A stretch of DNA of 64,000 bases. Origin: Umezawaea sp049997955 (lineage in GTDB: Bacteria > Actinomycetota > Actinomycetes > Mycobacteriales > Pseudonocardiaceae). The position numbers and the translations under genes were made by a program. The stretch is from positions 434,001 through 498,000 of the forward strand of contig JAEBDY010000001.1 of NCBI GenBank assembly GCA_049997955.1, given 5' to 3'. This document shows, in pieces, positions 41,201-49,579 of the stretch; within the stretch, counting starts at the first letter, position 1; each line of letters begins with the position of its first letter. The notes beneath the pieces were generated by a model, which was not told where the DNA came from, searched no databases, and saw only the letters and a program-made list of their open reading frames with translations.

Positions 41201-41572
41201 ATGGGGGAATGGGCGGCGTCCACTTTGGACAACGTGGCCGCGCTGGGTGCCGAGGTGCTCGTCGGCGGCCGTGGCGCGGTGGCTCGCGGTCGGGTCGAGG
41301 TCGAAGCCGCCATCGCGCAGAGCAGGCACTTCCTGGACGAACTGCGGCGCACCGTCGGCACCGTCCACAGCCGGGGCGGCACGCTGCTGGAGGCGTTCCG
41401 CGCCGCGCACGACGCCCTGGCTCCGCGCTTCGGCGGGTGGCCGATCTTCGAGCACTGCCTGCCGCCCAGAACGAAACCCAACCTCAGGCCAAGCCCAGGC
41501 CCCACCCTGCCCCCCGATCCGAAGCGCCCTCATGGCCGTCCGCTACGGGTCAAGGCATCTTTCCCGCCTTGA
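41201..41572 (+). CDS. Small helical protein with element-derived C-terminus
   Basis: A 123-residue frame whose first ~85 residues look like a real helical protein (MGEWAASTLDNVAALGAEVL onward). The rest is Pro/Lys/Arg-rich. TAGCCT (41189-41194) lies 6 nt before the ATG and fits a leaderless -10. The last 14 codons fall inside the inverted-repeat element 41530-41592, so the original C-terminus may have been replaced. No family recognised. Confidence 0.5.
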   Translation: MGEWAASTLDNVAALGAEVLVGGRGAVARGRVEVEAAIAQSRHFLDELRRTVGTVHSRGGTLLEAFRAAHDALAPRFGGWPIFEHCLPPRTKPNLRPSPGPTLPPDPKRPHGRPLRVKASFPP

Positions 41573-41592
41573 CGCGGCGCGGACGGCCATGA
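41530..41592. repeat. 63-bp double-stem inverted-repeat element
   Basis: Outer arms TCATGGCCGTCCGC (41530-41543) and GCGGACGGCCATGA (41579-41592), 14 bp perfect. Inner arms GTCAAGGC (41549-41556) and GCCTTGAC (41566-41573), 8 bp perfect, loop ATCTTTCCC. The design of a mobile or REP-type palindromic unit; also a possible terminator. Confidence 0.75.
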
Positions 41593-41701
41593 AGACAATC
41601 GCGCGAGCGGGGGGAGGCCACCCCCATGCCTACAAGAGGTCCCCTTGCGCGCAGGACCCCCGAAACAGAACGCTACAACCCACCACCGACAAAAACCGGC
41701 C

Positions 41702-43147
41702 CTAGAGCTGGATCCCCGTCAACACCATCGTGCGTTCCTCGGTGAAGTCCTCCATCGCCGACCGCACCCCTTCACGTCCGGTCCCGGACCCCTTCACCCC
41801 GCCATAGGGCATCTGGTCCGCCCGGTAAGAAGGCACGTCACCAATGATCACCCCGCCGACCTCCAACTCCGCCGCGGCGTCGAAGGCCACCTTCACGTCC
41901 CGCGTGAACACCCCGGCCTGCAACCCGTACTCCGTCGCGTTGGCCTCGGCGAAGGCCTCCGCGGCACCGTCCACAACGGACACCACGAGCACCGGGCCGA
42001 ACACCTCCTGGTGCCACACCGACGCTTCCGGTGGCGCGCCCTCCAGCACGGTCGGCTCCACCGAGGTCCCGGACCGCCCTCCGCCGACGTGCAGCTTGGC
42101 GCCCAGCGACACGGCCTCGTCGATCCACTCCTTCACGCGCACCGCGTTGTCCTCGTCGATCAACGGGCCCACCTCGACCTCGGGGTCGTGCGGGTCGCCC
42201 GTCCGCAACGCCGACACGGCCGCCACGAGCTTCGGCACGAAGGCGTCGGCCACCGCGCGGTCCACGATGACCCGCTGCACCGCGATGCACGACTGCCCGG
42301 CCTGGTAGTTCCCGAACGTCGCGATCCGCGAGGCCGCGTAGTCCAGGTCGGTCCAGTCCGCGCAGACGATCGCCGCGCTGTTGCTGCCCAACTCCATCAC
42401 CACGTGCTTGCGGGGCGCGGAATCCATCAGCGACCAGCCGACCCCGGTGGACCCGGTGAACGAGATCACCGGCAGGCGCGGGTCCGACACCAGCGCCTCC
42501 ATGTCACCGCCGCGGACCGGCAGCACCGAGAACACGCCGTCGGGGAGGTCGGTCTCGGCCAGCAACTCGCCGAGCAGCAACGCCGACAGCGGGGTGGCCG
42601 AAGCGGGCTTGACGATCACCGGCGCGCCGACCGCCAGCGCGGGGGCGACCTTGTGCGCGACCAGGTTCAGCGGGAAGTTGAACGGGGCGACGGCCAGCAC
42701 CGGCCCGCGGGGGACGCGGCGCACGAGGGCCATCCGGCCGACCCCGTTGGCGTCGGTGTCCAGCCTCTGGAGGTCGCCGTCGAACCGGCGCGCCTCCTCG
42801 GCGGCGAACTTGAACACGCTGACCGCGCGGCGCACCTCGATCTCGGCCCACTTGAGCGGCTTGCCGTTCTCGGCGGTGATCGTCTCCGCGATCTCCTCCT
42901 CGCGTTCGGCCAGCGCCTTGGACACGTGCTCCAGCGCCGCCGCGCGGACGTGCGCGGGCGTGCGGCGGAAGTCCTTCGCCACGGCCGCGGCCGCGGCCAC
43001 GGCGCGCTCGATCTGCTCGGGGCCGGGCACGGCGACCGTCGCCACCTCCGTCCCGTCGTACGGGTGGTGCACGGTGATCTCCCGCGCACCCTGTTCGGGG
43101 TGGCCTGCGATCCAGCAGGGCCGGGGCTGAGGAGTGATCGCGTCCAT
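41702..43147 (-). CDS. NAD(P)-dependent aldehyde dehydrogenase
   Basis: A 481-residue ALDH-superfamily enzyme: cofactor region FNFPLNLVAHKVAPALAVG, catalytic Glu in VVMELGSNS and nucleophile Cys in GNYQAGQSCIAVQR. FTGSTGVG precedes. The ELGSNS variant and overall pattern resemble lactaldehyde/glyceraldehyde-type dehydrogenases; substrate unassigned. ATG lies 3 nt after the stop of the upstream kinase-fold gene, so the two are cotranscribed. Confidence 0.92.
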   Translation of the reverse strand: MDAITPQPRPCWIAGHPEQGAREITVHHPYDGTEVATVAVPGPEQIERAVAAAAAVAKDFRRTPAHVRAAALEHVSKALAEREEEIAETITAENGKPLKWAEIEVRRAVSVFKFAAEEARRFDGDLQRLDTDANGVGRMALVRRVPRGPVLAVAPFNFPLNLVAHKVAPALAVGAPVIVKPASATPLSALLLGELLAETDLPDGVFSVLPVRGGDMEALVSDPRLPVISFTGSTGVGWSLMDSAPRKHVVMELGSNSAAIVCADWTDLDYAASRIATFGNYQAGQSCIAVQRVIVDRAVADAFVPKLVAAVSALRTGDPHDPEVEVGPLIDEDNAVRVKEWIDEAVSLGAKLHVGGGRSGTSVEPTVLEGAPPEASVWHQEVFGPVLVVSVVDGAAEAFAEANATEYGLQAGVFTRDVKVAFDAAAELEVGGVIIGDVPSYRADQMPYGGVKGSGTGREGVRSAMEDFTEERTMVLTGIQL

Positions 43148-43150
43148 GCG

Positions 43151-43867
43151 TCAACGGTATGCCAGTGCTGCCCGAGCGGCTCGGACGTGCTCGACGTGCG
43201 ACAGGTAGAGCTCGTCGTGGCGCTCGGCCCGCTGGACGTGGAACGCGGGATCCTCCCTGATGGTCCGCACCATGTCCGCCAACCGGGTCAGCACGTGGTC
43301 CACCAGTCCACCAGTCGGGCAGCCGTACGCCGAGCAGAACAGCTCGGCCCGCCGCCACTGCTCCTCGGGCGTGCCGAACGCGGGCGAGAACGGCGCCAGG
43401 CAGTAGACCGCGTAGGCCACGTCCCACCACCGGGGCGCGGGGTGGGCGGTGTCCCAGTCGATCACCCCGACGGGCAGGCCGTCGGAGAACACCACGTTGT
43501 ACGGCGCCAAGTCGCCGTGGCAGACGACCTCGGCGGGGTCGCGCGCCGGGAACTGCCAGCCCGAGGTGCCCACCAGCGGCACGGACGCGTCGTGCAGCCG
43601 CCGCACCATCCGCGCGTACGCCACCAGCGTCGAGTCGCCGCGCAACGAGGGGTCCAGCGGCGGGTGGCCAACCTCACCCGGCAGGTACGACAGCACCTCG
43701 CGACCCCGGTCGTCGACGCCGTGCACCTCCGGCACGAATCCCGACGGCGCCAAGCGCCGCAACAACCCGTGCACGCGCGGAGCCCACGGACCGGCGGGCC
43801 TGCGGACGGTCGACCCGATCCGCACGACCTCGTTCAGACCGCCTCCGGTCAGGAGTTCTTCGTTCAC
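43151..43867 (-). CDS. Aminoglycoside phosphotransferase-fold kinase
   Basis: A 238-residue protein with the APH signature HGDLAPYNVVF and metal motif VIDWDTAHP; the N-lobe is short. GTG 43867 is preferred: AAGGA lies 8 nt upstream. ATG 43876 adds three residues but touches that site. The substrate could be a small alcohol, amino sugar or antibiotic; no resistance claim can be made. Divergent from guaA with fewer than 20 nt between starts. Confidence 0.85.
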   Translation of the reverse strand: MNEELLTGGGLNEVVRIGSTVRRPAGPWAPRVHGLLRRLAPSGFVPEVHGVDDRGREVLSYLPGEVGHPPLDPSLRGDSTLVAYARMVRRLHDASVPLVGTSGWQFPARDPAEVVCHGDLAPYNVVFSDGLPVGVIDWDTAHPAPRWWDVAYAVYCLAPFSPAFGTPEEQWRRAELFCSAYGCPTGGLVDHVLTRLADMVRTIREDPAFHVQRAERHDELYLSHVEHVRAARAALAYR

Positions 43868-43885
43868 GTCTGACATCCTTGCGCC

Positions 43886-45445
43886 GTGTCCGAAACCAGC
43901 AACCGACCGGTACTCGTCGTCGACTTCGGGGCGCAGTACGCGCAGCTGATCGCCCGTCGCGTGCGTGAGGCCCAGGTGTACTCCGAGGTCGTGCCGCACA
44001 CCGCGAGCGTGGCGGAACTGCTCGAACGCGACCCGCTCGCGATCGTCCTGTCCGGTGGCCCCTCCAGCATCTACGAGGAGGGCGCGCCGCAGGTCGACCC
44101 CGGCCTGTTCGACGCGGGCGTGCCCGTGTTCGGCATCTGCTACGGCTTCCAGGCGATGGCCGTGGCGCTGGGCGGCACCGCCGAGCACACCGGCACCCGC
44201 GAGTACGGCCGCACCGAGCTGGGCGTGACCGAGGGCGGCGGCAGGCTGCACGACGACCTGCCCGGCCACCACCCGGTGTGGATGAGCCACGGCGACTGCG
44301 TGACCAAGGCGCCGGAGGGCTTCACCGTCACGGCCACCAGCGTCGGCGCGCCCGTCGCCGCGTTCGAGGACACCACCCGCCGGTTCGCGGGCGTCCAGTA
44401 CCACCCCGAGGTCGGCCACTCGCCGCACGGCCAGGAGGTGCTGCGCCGGTTCCTGCACGAGATCGCGGGCGTGAAGCCGCAGTGGACGACCTCGTCGATC
44501 GTGGACGAGCAGGTCGAGCGGATCCGCGAGCAGATCGGCGACGGCAAGGCCATCTGCGGCCTGTCCGGCGGCGTCGACTCCGCGGTCGCGGCCGCCATGG
44601 TGCAGCGCGCCATCGGTGATCGGCTGACCTGCGTGTTCGTCGACCACGGCCTGCTGCGCGCGGGGGAGCGGACCCAGGTCGAGCGCGACTTCGTGGCCGC
44701 GACCGGCGTGAAGCTGGTGACCGTGGACGAGCGCGAGCGGTTCCTGGAGGCCCTGAAGGGCGTCACGGACCCGGAGCAGAAGCGCAAGATCATCGGCCGT
44801 GAGTTCATCCGCGCGTTCGAGCAGGCCGCGCGGGACCTCCAGGTCGACGGCGACTACGACTTCCTGGTGCAGGGCACGCTCTACCCGGACGTGGTCGAGT
44901 CCGGCGGTGGCACCGGCGCGGCGAACATCAAGAGCCACCACAACGTCGGCGGACTGCCGGACGACCTCCAGTTCAAGCTGGTCGAGCCGCTGCGCGCGCT
45001 GTTCAAGGACGAGGTCCGCCGGGTCGGCACGGAGCTGGGCCTGCCGGAGGTCATCGTGCAGCGCCAGCCGTTCCCCGGTCCCGGCCTCGGCATCCGGATC
45101 ATCGGCGAGGTCACCGGCCCGCGCCTGGAGATCCTGCGCCAGGCCGACGCCATCGCCCGCGAGGAGCTGACCTCCGCGGGCCTGGACCGCACGATCTGGC
45201 AGTGCCCGGTCGTGCTGCTCGCGGACGTGCGCAGCGTCGGCGTCCAGGGCGACGGCCGCACGTACGGCCACCCGATCGTCCTGCGGCCGGTGTCCAGCGA
45301 GGACGCCATGACCGCGGACTGGACGCGCCTGCCGTACGAGGTGCTGGAGCGCATCTCCACCCGCATCACCAACGAGGTGGCGGACGTGAACCGGGTCGTG
45401 CTCGACGTGACGAGCAAGCCGCCGGGCACCATCGAGTGGGAGTAA
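43886..45445 (+). CDS. guaA: GMP synthase (glutamine-hydrolysing)
   Basis: A 519-residue enzyme converting XMP to GMP. N-terminal class I amidotransferase with nucleophile Cys in FGICYGFQ and His/Glu in YHPEVGHS; ATP pyrophosphatase PP-loop LSGGVDS; C-terminal dimerisation domain ending KPPGTIEWE. GTG 43886 has no ribosome-binding site; TGACAT 10 nt upstream may be the -10 of a leaderless mRNA. Confidence 0.97.
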   Translation: MSETSNRPVLVVDFGAQYAQLIARRVREAQVYSEVVPHTASVAELLERDPLAIVLSGGPSSIYEEGAPQVDPGLFDAGVPVFGICYGFQAMAVALGGTAEHTGTREYGRTELGVTEGGGRLHDDLPGHHPVWMSHGDCVTKAPEGFTVTATSVGAPVAAFEDTTRRFAGVQYHPEVGHSPHGQEVLRRFLHEIAGVKPQWTTSSIVDEQVERIREQIGDGKAICGLSGGVDSAVAAAMVQRAIGDRLTCVFVDHGLLRAGERTQVERDFVAATGVKLVTVDERERFLEALKGVTDPEQKRKIIGREFIRAFEQAARDLQVDGDYDFLVQGTLYPDVVESGGGTGAANIKSHHNVGGLPDDLQFKLVEPLRALFKDEVRRVGTELGLPEVIVQRQPFPGPGLGIRIIGEVTGPRLEILRQADAIAREELTSAGLDRTIWQCPVVLLADVRSVGVQGDGRTYGHPIVLRPVSSEDAMTADWTRLPYEVLERISTRITNEVADVNRVVLDVTSKPPGTIEWE

Positions 45446-45459
45446 CCCGAACCACGACA

Positions 45460-45492
45460 AAGGCCGTGACCCCCGAGGGGGGCCACGGCCTT
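45460..45492 (+). terminator. Terminator after guaA
   Basis: AAGGCCGTG (45460-45468) pairs with CACGGCCTT (45484-45492), with an inner CCCC/GGGG extension. Also serves the convergent small membrane protein gene. Confidence 0.85.
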
Positions 45493-45513
45493 CGTCATGA
45501 GTGGGTGGGAGGT

Positions 45514-45720
45514 CTACCGGCGTTGGCGGAGCACCGATCCGAGCAGCAGGCCCAGCCCGATGACGATCGCGCCACCGGCGACCACCCACCGCAGGTCGAG
45601 GAAGTCCGGCCAGTAGTCGCCGCCGGTCAGCACGAACGCCGAGGCCAGCAGGGCTCCGATCCCGAACACGAACGTCACGACGTCGAAGCCGCCGCGCGAC
45701 TCCACCTCCTGGTCAGCCAC
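45514..45720 (-). CDS. Small two-helix membrane protein of the PspC operon
   Basis: A 68-residue protein with two hydrophobic segments (about 12-32 and 43-63) and a basic C-terminus. GTG 45720 overlaps the stop of the PspC-domain gene by 8 nt, so the two are translationally coupled. No family recognised; probably a partner in the envelope-stress module. Confidence 0.8.
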   Translation of the reverse strand: MADQEVESRGGFDVVTFVFGIGALLASAFVLTGGDYWPDFLDLRWVVAGGAIVIGLGLLLGSVLRQRR

Positions 45721-46939
45721 GGTTGACCACGACCTCTCCCAGTCCGGCGTGCGCCTTGAGCACGATCTTGAGGCCTCCGGCGAGCTTGTCCTCGCCGTCG
45801 GAGGTGAAGTCGAACGCGGGCGCCCGCCCGTCGCTCTGCTTGCCGAGGCACTGCACGGACCCGAGTTCGGTCTCGCAGATCACCTCGACGTCGGCGTTCT
45901 TCGGCACGGTCACCTGGACGGTGCCGACGCTGGCGAAGACCTCGGTCTCGACGGTGCCGGAGGTCGGCAGCGCCGTCAGGTCGAGTTCGATGGTGCCCGC
46001 CCTCGTGTCGTACCTGTCCTGCACCTCCGAGATCGCCACGGGCTTCTCGGTGCGGTCGCCGAGGTAGTCGCTGTCCTCGAACCCGCCGAAGTTCACCATC
46101 GTGCCGAACACCCCGACCAGGCTCAGCGGGATGACCAGGCCGATCAGGCCGCGGCCGCCGCGGGTGAACGCGCCTGCCATCAGACCGACGCCCATGACGC
46201 CGACGACCAGGCCCAGCGTGTGCAACGGGGTGAACCAGGCGTTGTAGGGGCCCGCGATCACCGATCCGGCCACGACCAGCAGCGCGGCGCCGAGCGTGAG
46301 CCCGGTGACGGGCGACCGGCGCCGGGACCGCCGCACGGGCGGGGGCTCCGGCGACCGCACCATCGACTGGCCGGGTTCCGGCAGGTCCCACGCGAACGGC
46401 GCGGCGCCCAGCGGGTCCCACGCGGGCGGCGTGTCGGCCGTCCTCTCCTGGCTCGTGCCCATGGTGTTCACCTGGTCCGTGGTCGAGGTGGTCGTCATCG
46501 GGGCGGGCCGGTTCAGCGCCCCCCGGTTCTGGTGCAGGAGGTAGATGGCCCCGACCGACAGCAGCACCCCGGCCACCATCGTGAAACCGCCGTCGAAGAA
46601 GAACCCGGTCGCCGGGAACACCGCGATGCACAGCAGCACCGTCAGCGGGACCGGCGTCGAGCTGCGGCCCTTGCCGATCAGCGCCTCGACGGGCGACACC
46701 TCGTCGTCCTCCTGCGCCAGCGCGAGCCAGCCCAGCAGGTAGATGAAAACCCCGGCACCGTTGCACAACGCCATCGCGACGAAAGCGACCCGCACGATCA
46801 CGGGGTCGATCCGGTACCGCTCCGCGATGCCCTCGGCCACACCGGCGATCTTCCGCCCGCGGTGCGGCCGCCTGGGCCTGCTGACCCAGAAGTCCTTCAA
46901 CGTCTCTTCAACGTTCGCTGCTGTCGCATTCCCACTCAC
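45713..46939 (-). CDS. PspC-domain membrane protein with LiaF-like C-terminus
   Basis: A 408-residue protein. Residues 15-75 are a PspC domain (GRKIAGVAEGIAERYRIDPVIVRVAF). Several membrane segments follow (about 85-140 and 215-285). The final ~120 residues form a beta-rich domain (GTIELDLTAL, ETEVFASVGTVQVTVPKNADV) like the C-terminal domain of LiaF/YvqF proteins. It diverges from a PspC-containing histidine kinase and its regulator, giving a LiaFSR-like set that would sense cell-envelope damage. GTG 46939 is the first start giving a plausible N-terminus. Confidence 0.85.
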   Translation of the reverse strand: MSGNATAANVEETLKDFWVSRPRRPHRGRKIAGVAEGIAERYRIDPVIVRVAFVAMALCNGAGVFIYLLGWLALAQEDDEVSPVEALIGKGRSSTPVPLTVLLCIAVFPATGFFFDGGFTMVAGVLLSVGAIYLLHQNRGALNRPAPMTTTSTTDQVNTMGTSQERTADTPPAWDPLGAAPFAWDLPEPGQSMVRSPEPPPVRRSRRRSPVTGLTLGAALLVVAGSVIAGPYNAWFTPLHTLGLVVGVMGVGLMAGAFTRGGRGLIGLVIPLSLVGVFGTMVNFGGFEDSDYLGDRTEKPVAISEVQDRYDTRAGTIELDLTALPTSGTVETEVFASVGTVQVTVPKNADVEVICETELGSVQCLGKQSDGRAPAFDFTSDGEDKLAGGLKIVLKAHAGLGEVVVNRG

Positions 46940-47050
46940 GTCACCGAGTCTGCGGTCCGGCACCCGCCCCGCACATCGGGGAAGCACCCTGAACACCACC
47001 TCGGGTGGAACCCTGATGACTCCCGTCCGGGCGCGTGTGACGATCGTGTG

Positions 47051-48286
47051 GTGAGTTCGCAGGTGGAGACGGCAGCGGGAACGGACCTCGCGGTCCGCAG
47101 GCGCCGCAACGGGCGCGTGGTCGCGGGGGTGGCGGGCGGGATCGCCGACCACCTCGGCGTCGAGGTGTTCTGGGTGCGCGCGGTGTTCGCGGCGCTGACG
47201 GCCCTGAACGGCGTCGGCGTGATCGCGTACGGCCTGCTGTGGGTCTTCGTGCCGCAGCGGACCGTGAACGCGCCGGGTGAGGTGCCGCCGAAGCCGAGGG
47301 AACGCCAGCAGGCCATCGGTCTGCTCGCGCTGGGGTTGGGCGCGGCGGTGCTGGTCACGTTGCTGACCGGCGCGATCAGCGGCTGGGTGATCGGCCCGCT
47401 GGCCGTCGCGCTGGTGGGCGCGGCCGTCGTCTGGCGGGAGGCGGACGAGGCTCAACGACGACGCTGGCGGGACGGGGCCCGCAGCGGGGTGTTCGGCAGC
47501 GGCGGCCGGTCGACGCTGATCCGGATGGTGTCGGGCGTGTCGCTGGTCGCGCTGGGCATCGGGGTCCTGCTGTTCAACACCTACAAGCTCGACCAGCTCC
47601 AGTTCGCGCTGGTCGCGGTGCTCGCCACGCTGGCGGGCGTCGCGCTGCTCACCGTGCCGCTGTGGATCAAGCTGGTGAACGACCTCGGCGAGGAGCGCCG
47701 GGCGCGCATCCGGACCGAGGAACGGGCGGAGATCGCCGCCCACCTGCACGACTCCGTGCTCCAGACGCTGGCGCTGATCCAGAAGCAGGCCGAGGCCCCG
47801 CGCGAGGTGCGCAGGCTGGCCCGCGGCCAGGAGCGCCAGCTGCGGGACTGGCTCTACGGCCGCGACGTCGGCGAGGCCTCCCGGCCGACCACCGTGTCCG
47901 CCGCCATCGCCCTGGCCTCGGGGGAGGTCGAGGACACGTTCGCCATCTCGGTGCAGCAGGTCGTCGTCGGGGACTGCCCGCTGGACCACAACCTGCTCGC
48001 GATGGTGCAGGCGGCGCGCGAGGCGATGGTCAACGCGGCCAAGCACGCCGGGGTGGCGGAGATCAGCGTCTACGGCGAGGTGGAGGAGGACAGCGTCACC
48101 GTTTTCGTGCGCGACCGGGGCAGGGGTTTCGACCAGGAGTCCGTTCCGGAGGACCGGCATGGCCTCGCCGACTCGATCCGGGGGAGAATGGTCCGGCACG
48201 GTGGGGAGGCCAAGCTGCGCACCGGTCCCGGGGAGGGCACCGAGGTGCACTTGGAGATGCCGAGGAAGCAGGAGGCCAGGTCGTGA
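47051..48286 (+). CDS. PspC-domain sensor histidine kinase (NarL-type)
   Basis: A 411-residue membrane kinase. N-terminal PspC domain (about 15-75, RVVAGVAGGIADHLGVEVFWVR), four or more hydrophobic segments (about 80-210), HisKA_3 dimerisation helix with phospho-acceptor His in AAHLHDSVLQT, and HATPase_c with NAAKHAG and DRGRGFD. No extracellular sensor loop of note, so sensing is probably within the membrane. GTG 47051 or 47048. Stop overlaps the response-regulator start by 4 nt. Confidence 0.92.
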   Translation: MSSQVETAAGTDLAVRRRRNGRVVAGVAGGIADHLGVEVFWVRAVFAALTALNGVGVIAYGLLWVFVPQRTVNAPGEVPPKPRERQQAIGLLALGLGAAVLVTLLTGAISGWVIGPLAVALVGAAVVWREADEAQRRRWRDGARSGVFGSGGRSTLIRMVSGVSLVALGIGVLLFNTYKLDQLQFALVAVLATLAGVALLTVPLWIKLVNDLGEERRARIRTEERAEIAAHLHDSVLQTLALIQKQAEAPREVRRLARGQERQLRDWLYGRDVGEASRPTTVSAAIALASGEVEDTFAISVQQVVVGDCPLDHNLLAMVQAAREAMVNAAKHAGVAEISVYGEVEEDSVTVFVRDRGRGFDQESVPEDRHGLADSIRGRMVRHGGEAKLRTGPGEGTEVHLEMPRKQEARS

Positions 48287-48945
48287 CCGACGGCAAACGG
48301 GTCAGGGTGTTCCTGGTCGACGACCACGCGCTGTTCCGCGCGGGGGTTCGGGCCGAGCTCGATTCGATCAGCGCCGAGATCGAGGTCGTCGGCGAGGCGG
48401 GCTCCGTCGGCGAGGCGGTGGCGGGCATCGCCCACCACAAGCCGGACGTGGTGCTGCTCGACGTCCACATGCCGGACGGCGGTGGCGCCGCGGTGCTCGC
48501 CCAGGTGCGGACCGCGCTGCCGGACGTCGTGTTCCTCGCGCTGTCGGTGTCCGACGCCGCGGAGGACGTCATCGCGGTCATCCGCGCGGGCGCCCGCGGC
48601 TACGTGACCAAGACGATCTCCAGCCAGGAACTGGTGCGCGCCGTCGTGCGGGTGTCCGACGGCGACGCGGTGTTCTCGCCGCGGCTCGCGGGCTTTGTGC
48701 TGGACGCGTTCGCCGACCGGCCCGGCGCGGCCCCGATCCGGGACCCCGAGCTGGACCTGCTGACCCCGCGCGAACGGGACGTGCTGCGGCTGCTCGCGCG
48801 CGGCTACGCGTACAAGGAGATCGCCTCCGAGCTGTTCATCTCGGTGAAGACGGTCGAGACGCACGTGTCCAGCGTCCTGCGCAAGACGCAGCTGTCCAAC
48901 CGCTACGAGCTGTCCCGCTGGGCTTCCGACCGCAGGCTGGTCTGA
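48283..48945 (+). CDS. LuxR-family response regulator
   Basis: A 220-residue regulator: receiver with acidic pair VDDH, phospho-acceptor Asp in VVLLDVHMPDG and Lys in VTKTIS; LuxR HTH from LTPRERDVLRLLARG. All phosphorylation residues are intact, unlike the BldM-like protein. Cognate partner of the PspC kinase by GTGA overlap; likely activates the divergent PspC-LiaF-like operon. Confidence 0.94.
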   Translation: MTDGKRVRVFLVDDHALFRAGVRAELDSISAEIEVVGEAGSVGEAVAGIAHHKPDVVLLDVHMPDGGGAAVLAQVRTALPDVVFLALSVSDAAEDVIAVIRAGARGYVTKTISSQELVRAVVRVSDGDAVFSPRLAGFVLDAFADRPGAAPIRDPELDLLTPRERDVLRLLARGYAYKEIASELFISVKTVETHVSSVLRKTQLSNRYELSRWASDRRLV

Positions 48946-48946
48946 G

Positions 48947-49579
48947 GTGGTCCGGAGCACGACCGCAGCACCGATCCACCGCTTGGCCCGCTTCGCCACC
49001 GAGGTGCTCGCACCGTGGGTGTGGGTGCTGACGCTGCCGTTCGCCGTGGCCGCCGCCGCGACCCGCGCCGTCTGGCCGTCCGTGGTCTGGGGGCTGGTCG
49101 TGGCCATCACGGCGTCGGTGATCCCGATGGTGGTCATCGTCAAGGGCGCCCGCAGCGGACGCTGGGACGGTCACCACGTCACCAACCGCGAGGGCAGGCT
49201 GGTCCCGCTGGTCGCGGCGGGCGGCTCGCTGGCCGTCGGCACGGCCGTGCTGGTGCTGGGCGGCGCGCCGCACCAGATGCTGGCGCTCGCGGGCAGCATG
49301 TTCGCGTCGCTGGTCGTCAGCATGGCCATCACGTTCGGCCTGAAGTGGAAGGTGTCGCTGCACTCGGCCGTGGCGTTCGCCGCCGTGGTCGTGGGCACCG
49401 TCGTCCACGGGCCGTGGCTGCTGCTGCTCGTCCTGCCCGCGGTGTTCGTCGCCTGGTCGCGGGTCGCGCTGGGCGACCACACGGTCGCGCAGGTGCTCGT
49501 CGGCTCGCTGATGGGCGTCGTCGTGGGCGGTGGCGGGTACGCGCTGCTGGAGCAGGCGCTCAGATCTTGGCCGAGCTGA
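48947..49579 (+). CDS. PAP2-like membrane protein
   Basis: A 210-residue protein with about six hydrophobic segments. Motifs KWKVSLHSA and WSRVALGDHTVAQ match the second and third parts of the PAP2 (lipid phosphatase) signature; the first lysine/arginine-rich part is less clear. Probably acts on an isoprenoid or lipid phosphate. GTG one nt after the preceding stop. Its last 20 nt overlap the 3' end of the convergent kinase gene. Confidence 0.75.
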   Translation: MVRSTTAAPIHRLARFATEVLAPWVWVLTLPFAVAAAATRAVWPSVVWGLVVAITASVIPMVVIVKGARSGRWDGHHVTNREGRLVPLVAAGGSLAVGTAVLVLGGAPHQMLALAGSMFASLVVSMAITFGLKWKVSLHSAVAFAAVVVGTVVHGPWLLLLVLPAVFVAWSRVALGDHTVAQVLVGSLMGVVVGGGGYALLEQALRSWPS

